Assembly: GCA_026168455.1 (NCBI GenBank)
Contig: CM047427.1
Coordinates: forward strand, 59,163,249-59,227,248
Reading direction: 5' to 3'
Source of the DNA: Theocolax elegans
Lineage: Eukaryota; Arthropoda; Insecta; Hymenoptera; Cerocephalidae
Length of the DNA stretch: 64,000 bases
The notes beneath the pieces were generated by a model. That model had not been told where the DNA came from. It saw only the letters and a program-made list of their open reading frames with translations, and did no database searches. The translations under genes were made by a program, and so were the position numbers. This document shows, in pieces, positions 59,380 to 64,000 of the stretch; the stretch's first letter is position 1, and each line of letters opens with the position of its first letter.

Positions 59380-60228
59380 TTGATACTTCAACGTCCGTTC
59401 CTCATACCAGTGAAATCCATTCAAAAGTCCCTGACTGGAGCTCAGCACAATACGCAGCTAAAGCAAACCAAGGATGTCGGAGGGCCGCCTAAAGTGCCCA
59501 AAAAATATAAAGCTGTCCTGAAATCAGTTCGTCCCGACGCCATTAAGATCAAAGTGTCAGAAGGACGAGCTTACGCCGACACCCTTCGGCAAATTCGAGA
59601 CGCACTAAACCTCAAGCCGCTGGGAGAAAGAGCTTGCTGCATCCAGCGTACCAGAAAAGAAGCGCTGCTCATTGAGCTCAGGAGACCTGGTGTAGGAGCG
59701 CCAGATTTCGAGGCAGCGGTTTCGTTCACGCTATGTGGGTTAGCAAAGGTCCAGATGCTGACTTTTAAAGAGTCCATTACTATAAAGGAAATGGACAAGG
59801 CCACAACGGCGGAAGAAGTGGCAGAGGCAATCTCTGCGGTGATCGGGCTAAATATGGTACTTTCTGGGAGTGGAAAGCTCAAAATGTCATATGGAGGCAC
59901 TAAGATGATCAGCGTCTTCCTTCCCGTGGCAGCAGCATAAAAGCTGCTGTAGAATGGGAAGCTTCGGATAAGCTGGGTTAACTGCAGGGTTCGGCTCCGA
60001 AAGGCGGTTTTGCGTTGTTACCGATGCAACAAGGTCGGTCATATCGCAAAGGTTTGCAAAAGCGCAGTCGACCGGTCATCGCAGTGTTTTCGGTGCGGTC
60101 AGGAGGGCCACAAAGCAGTGGGTTGCGTTGCGAACAAAAACATTGCCGCGTCTAGAGTTGAATCATGTGTCAGAAATGATCAGGGAACAGTCGTGGTTGT
60201 ACACTCCCCGAGGCCTTTGCGATATTGA
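59380..60228 (+). pseudogene. R1-like ORF1, copy 3
   Basis: The frame 59380-59940 covers KDVGGPPKVPKKYKAVLKSV, RPDAIKIKVSEGRAYADTL and AISAVIGLNMVLSGSG, about 75-80% like copy 1 by eye. A TAG upstream (near 59349) and a TAA at 59938 interrupt ORF1. From 60010 an open frame carries the knuckles CYRCNKVGHIAKVC and CFRCGQEGHKAVGC. The nonsense changes differ from those in copy 1, so the copies decayed separately in ORF1. Confidence 0.82.
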
Positions 60229-61186
60229 AGTTGGAGATTGCTAACATCGAGACGACTCCCATTTTTACCAAGGCGGGGAGATCTAACCTTCATCGATTAT
60301 AGATTGATGAAAGGAGAGGGTGTACCTGGAAAGTTAGTGATCGCTACACGAGGAGTGACCACCAAGCACTCGTGTACTAGATCCAAACGACGACCAACAG
60401 GGCAGCAGGTCCGAGCAAATGGTTCCAATATAACCGTCTTCAACTGGGAAATGTTCCTCTGCTCCATAACAGAAGTTGCTGTCAAATGAACACCGAAGAA
60501 CGAGCCGAGGAACTCACACGTGTCATAACAGCGACTTGCGATGTCTCCATGGCCGAGAAATCCGTCCTCCATGGCCGTTTTACTGGTGGAATGAGAATAT
60601 CGCAGAAATATGGCGAGAGCATCTGCGGAATCGGTGATTGCACCAGAAAACTCGGAACAAACCGCGGTGCTAAGAGCTAACCGTGACATATGAGGAAAAG
60701 CAGAAAAAACTCAGAATATCATTAAAGCAGCTAAACAGAAGAGCTGTAGCGAAATTTGTGAGGAAGTGGACCATAATCCCTGGGGTAATCCGTACAAAAT
60801 AGTGATGAATAAGATCAAACCCAGGGGCGCCTCAACACCATCGTGTCCATATTTTTTGACAGAGCGGGATGCCATCTGTTCCCACAATATCAGGGACGGG
60901 CAGCCGAGGTAGGCCTAATGGAAACCGACAGTGCAGTCGCGCCGCCAGACATTAGTATAACCGAACTGAAAATGGCTGCCAGAAGAATATCCATCCCTAA
61001 AGCTCCAGGGCCGGATTGATTACCTGATCTGGCCATTAAAACCGCTCTGGTGAATGTGCCACATATTTTTGCGAACACATTCAGTGCTTGTTTTCCATTA
61101 GGATGCTTTTCAGCACGGTGAAAGGTACAGAGGCTGGTACTACTTCTAAAGGGGAAGTAACCACCGGAGTACACATCTCCGTACCG
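60229..61186 (+). pseudogene. R1-like ORF2 remnants, copy 3
   Basis: A piece of endonuclease C-terminus (KAGRSNL..., TWKVSDRYTRS by frame changes) leads into the 418-bp block shared with copy 1 (60449-60866). DHNPWGNPYKIVMNKI and, with stops, PPDISITEL.MAARRIS...KAPGPD mark the ORF2 linker and the RT start. A stop replaces the residue after KAPGPD (TGATT). Nothing catalytic remains before the element is cut at 61186. Confidence 0.75.
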
Positions 61187-61190
61187 TTAA

Positions 61191-62700
61191 GGGGGTTCCA
61201 AAGTCAATTTTATGACTGAATTATCGACCTGACGTCGATATAGTAGGTTGCATTATCAGTATACTACGCCATCTAGCGTACGATTCAAATGATGTCGGTA
61301 GATGGCGTAGTTATACTAACACTGTGATTTGATTTTGTGGAGATAACATAACCTAAGCTTGAAATTTATTCTTTATTGATCAAGAGCCAAAAAAATTTTT
61401 TTTTTCTCTAACTTTGAGAATGTCTTTTTAGCGTGTATGATAAATTCAGGATTGATTACTCATTATAGAGTGGACAATCAGACTTACAGTTCTGTACTTG
61501 CATAGTTACAAGCAATTGAAACTTTTACTCACTATGGAGTGACAACAATTTTAATGAATTGTTCAATTTTTTAATAACTAAAATTAAATATAATAATTAC
61601 GAACTCAAATTATAGAATATCTTAATCCAATAAATGTTTTTTAATAGCGTGTAAGATATTTATAAATAATAATTGTATACTGCTATTTATAATTAAATCA
61701 TTTAAAACATTTTTCTTTTCATCATTTTTTTTATAATCATAAACCTTTTTTAATGCCTTAATCCCATAAATTTAGGATTGATTACTCATTATAGAGTGGG
61801 CAATTAGGCTTACTCACTATGGAGCGACAACAATTTTAATAAACTGTTCAATTTTTTAATAACTTAAATTAAATATAATAACTATGAACAGTTATTAGCC
61901 ATCACTGGGCTTGCGTGAAAAATCCTATTCTATCACTCAAATTATAGAATATCTTAATCCAATAAATGTTTTTTTATAACGTGTAAGATATTTATAAATA
62001 ATAATTGTGTACTGCTATTCATAATTAAATCATTTGAAACATTTTCCTTTTCATCATTTTTTTTATAATCATAAAACTTTTTTATAAATTCAGTTACGTA
62101 CTGAAATATTTTTAATGCCTTAATCCGATAAATTCAGGATTGATTACTCATTATAGAGTGGGCAATTATGCTTACAGTTCTGCACTTGCACAATTACAAG
62201 CAATTGATACTTTTACTCACTATGGAGTGACAACAATTTTAATAAATTGTTCAATTTTTTAATAACTAAAATTAAATATAATAACTACGAACAGTTATTA
62301 GCCATCAATGGGCTTGCGTGAAAAATCCTATTCTATAACTCAAATTATAGAATATCTTAATCCAATAAATGTTTTTTAATAGCGTGTAAGATATTTATAA
62401 ATAATAATTGTGTACTGCTATTTATAATTACATCATTTAAAACATTTTTCTTTTCATCATTTTTTTTATAATCATAAAACTTTTTTATAAATTCAGTTAC
62501 GTACTGAAATATTTTTAATGCCTTAATCCCATAAATTAAGGATTGATTACTCATTATAGAGTGGGCAATTATGCTTACAGTTCTGCACTTGCATAGTTAC
62601 AAATAATTGACACTTTTACTCACTATGGAGTTGACAACAGGTTTAATGAATTGTTCAATTTTTTAATAACTAAAATTAAATATAATAATTACGACCACTT
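61191..62700. mobile_element. TTAA element inserted in LINE copy 3, right end not seen
   Basis: TTAA at 61187-61190 is followed by GGGGGTTCCAAAGTCAA. About 75 bases in, CTACGCCATCTA (61264-61275) pairs with TAGATGGCGTAG (61299-61310). The element at 4460-8422 has the same arrangement at its right end (TAGCGCCATC / GATGGCGCTA at 8301-8310 and 8349-8358), so the two are related. The interior holds a tandem array (below). No right terminus with TTAA was found up to the end of the window; 62700 is only where the array ends. Confidence 0.6.
61449..62695. repeat. ~330-400-bp tandem repeat, four units
   Basis: GGATTGATTACTCATTATAG starts at about 61449, 61775, 62137 and 62540, giving spacings of 326, 362 and 403 bp; unit length differs by internal indels. 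Each unit has ACTCATTATAGAGT and, ~40-75 bases later, ACTCACTATGGAGT, both with ACTC/GAGT inverted ends. The rest is AT-rich (TTTTCATCATTTTTTTTATA). Noncoding. Confidence 0.9.
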
Positions 62701-62830
62701 CGAGAATCCAGCATTCAAGCGTTCCTAGTATTGAAAAAAGCACATATGATTAGACTCTTTGACTAGGAACGAGCCCAAGGAACCAGGATGAGCACCATCA
62801 TTAGCTCACTCAGTAGCTGAAGGGTAGTAT

Positions 62831-63600
62831 ATCTTCTAGGAGCTGCACCGCGTCCAAGTCTTAGGAATAACAGCACATACTCAGATTGGCTCCGATGATT
62901 GTTGACATAACAGCAACACGTACTCAGATAGGCTCCGATGATTGTTGACGCCCAGTGCAGGATTTTCTGTGAATATATTAAAAAATCAGACAAAGCAAAC
63001 TATTAAATAATGGTATAATGGGAAACAGGAAGAAAGGGCGCATAAAAAGGTATAAAATGGCCTGTTAATATCAATTGAGAGGTTAGGGGAACACCAACCT
63101 TCTCCTTTGTAATATAACTATATAAATAATGAAGTGCTCCTACGGATAAGCAACTTACCTGTAAATTAAACCCGGAACTACACGTTAATCCTATAGCGAG
63201 CCGGTATTGAAGAAAAAGCAATACAATGAAGAATCAGCCCGTCGCACCACGTCCAAGTCTGAGGAACAGCAACACGTATACAGATTGGCTCCGATGATTG
63301 TTGACGCCCAGTGCACGGTTTTCTGAGAATATATTAAAAAATTAGACAAAGCAAACTACTAAATAATGGTATACTGGGAAACAGGAAGAAAGGATGCATA
63401 AAAAGGTATACAATTGCCTTCTGATATCAATTGAGAGGTTAGGGGAACACCAACCTTTTCGCTTGTAATATAACTATATAAATAACAAAGTTCCTCTACG
63501 GCTAAACAACTTACCTCTAAACAAAATCCACAACTCCACTTTAATCATATAGGGAGCCGGTGTTGAATAAAAAGCACTATGTCATCAGCAATACAATGTA
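62831..63600. repeat. ~366-bp tandem duplication plus a 43-bp one
   Basis: GGCTCCGATGATTGTTGAC occurs at 62888, 62931 and 63297. The 43-bp step is a local duplication; the 366-bp step is a longer tandem duplication covering ATTAAAAAAT.AGACAAAGCAAACTA, TGGGAAACAGGAAGAAAGG and CAATTGAGAGGTTAGGGG. Copies differ by roughly a tenth of positions by eye. No coding frame is shared by both. Confidence 0.9.
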
Positions 63601-64000
63601 GAACTCGTTGACAGATCGGCAAGAAGCGCGAATGTACGCGTATATCGATAGATGACCGCACGGGCGTACGACGTACGCGCGTATCATGTCGATTCCAACG
63701 CAATGCGCATGCGCGCACGGACTAGACGGGTCGAATCACGACCGAGATGAGACACTCGTGAACTTCGTTAAGAAACGTTTTATCATTATATATATTGTTA
63801 GTTTATAACGGAAAAATTTGTTTATTTCAAATCTTATAAACGTAGCAGCAATATTTTAATTTTTCTAGATTGACGTGACACACGCGAATTGAGCAACAAA
63901 TGCGAGTTCGTGGTGCGTGTACGCAGGCGATCGACGGAGCGCACGCACCACGAAGTCCCCACTCTCCATCTAATAATAGACATTCAGTATTCTGGTTATT
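63601..64000. other. GC-richer end with CpG-dense palindromes
   Basis: Two CpG-rich clusters (63640-63730 and 63890-63960) flank an AT-rich stretch. The second contains a perfect 13-bp inverted repeat, TTCGTGGTGCGTG (63907-63919) and CACGCACCACGAA (63942-63954), with 22 bases between. The first has CGTACGACGTACG and GCGCATGCGC. It could be a promoter region of a gene beyond the window or a repeat; nothing here decides. Confidence 0.45.

Larger units (their letters stand above)
59213..61186 (+). mobile_element. R1-like LINE copy 3, truncated and interrupted
   Basis: The same family as copy 1 (46717-51310) but on the plus strand. It starts inside ORF1 (homology from about 59213), keeps both zinc knuckles, loses most of the endonuclease by deletion (between about 60190 and 60240), keeps the linker and RT start, and ends at TTAA 61187-61190 in ORF2, where another element begins. 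In copy 1 the homologous ORF2 text continues without interruption. Confidence 0.85.

Noticed and set aside
1..64000. CRISPR arrays, operons or prokaryotic mobile elements
   Set aside because: The tandem arrays have diverging units without unique spacers, and introns and LINEs show a eukaryotic genome.

Overview
This looks like an AT-rich insect nuclear genome segment. The only confidently recognised host gene is a neuropeptide GPCR on the minus strand at about 21.4-22.4 kb, a short neuropeptide F receptor. The receptor sequence, the R1-like LINEs and the many TTAA-targeted DNA elements would fit a hymenopteran, possibly an ant. That placement is inference; the window has no species-diagnostic marker. 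Introns, 100-base N gaps and abundant decayed transposons show it is a draft eukaryotic assembly.

Layout. 0-3.8 kb: an internally deleted LINE, a ~157-bp tandem repeat ending in an N gap, a 308-bp tandem duplication and AGATCT-rich repeats. 4-10 kb: a minus-strand Tnp2-like (CACTA/EnSpm type) transposase pseudogene split by a 3.96-kb element with TTAA target duplications. Removing that insert restores the transposase frame. 10-12.8 kb: an internally deleted R1-like LINE. 13.3-16.15 kb: the left part of a second TTAA element, abutting a 2.57-kb element with 13-bp inverted termini, AAATATTT-rich flanks and a very GC-rich run of small hairpins. 16-31.7 kb: mostly single-copy AT-rich DNA with the receptor exon, a tRNA-like foldback and a few GC-richer islands.

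31.7-45 kb: small TTAA MITEs, a palindromic minisatellite running into the second gap, and a ~7-kb satellite whose monomers alternate a conserved block with GA tracts and show a four-monomer higher-order repeat of ~2,066 bp. A LINE 3' fragment and two large foldback elements follow. 45-51.3 kb: two R1-like LINE copies head to tail on the minus strand. One spans ORF1, endonuclease, reverse transcriptase and C-terminal region but is broken. 51-58.6 kb: AT-rich DNA with a TTAA MITE, a tRNA-headed SINE with target duplications, and possible small exons. 58.6-64 kb: two TTAA MITEs sharing one TTAA, a third R1-like LINE copy interrupted by another TTAA element, two tandem-repeat blocks and a GC-rich end with a perfect 13-bp hairpin.

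No operon-like or defence system is visible. The main biology is layered transposon insertion: TTAA-specific elements land inside other mobile elements, hairpin units amplify into arrays, and dead LINE copies share an apparently identical 418-bp block. Alignments were done by eye, so boundaries of diverged repeats are approximate.
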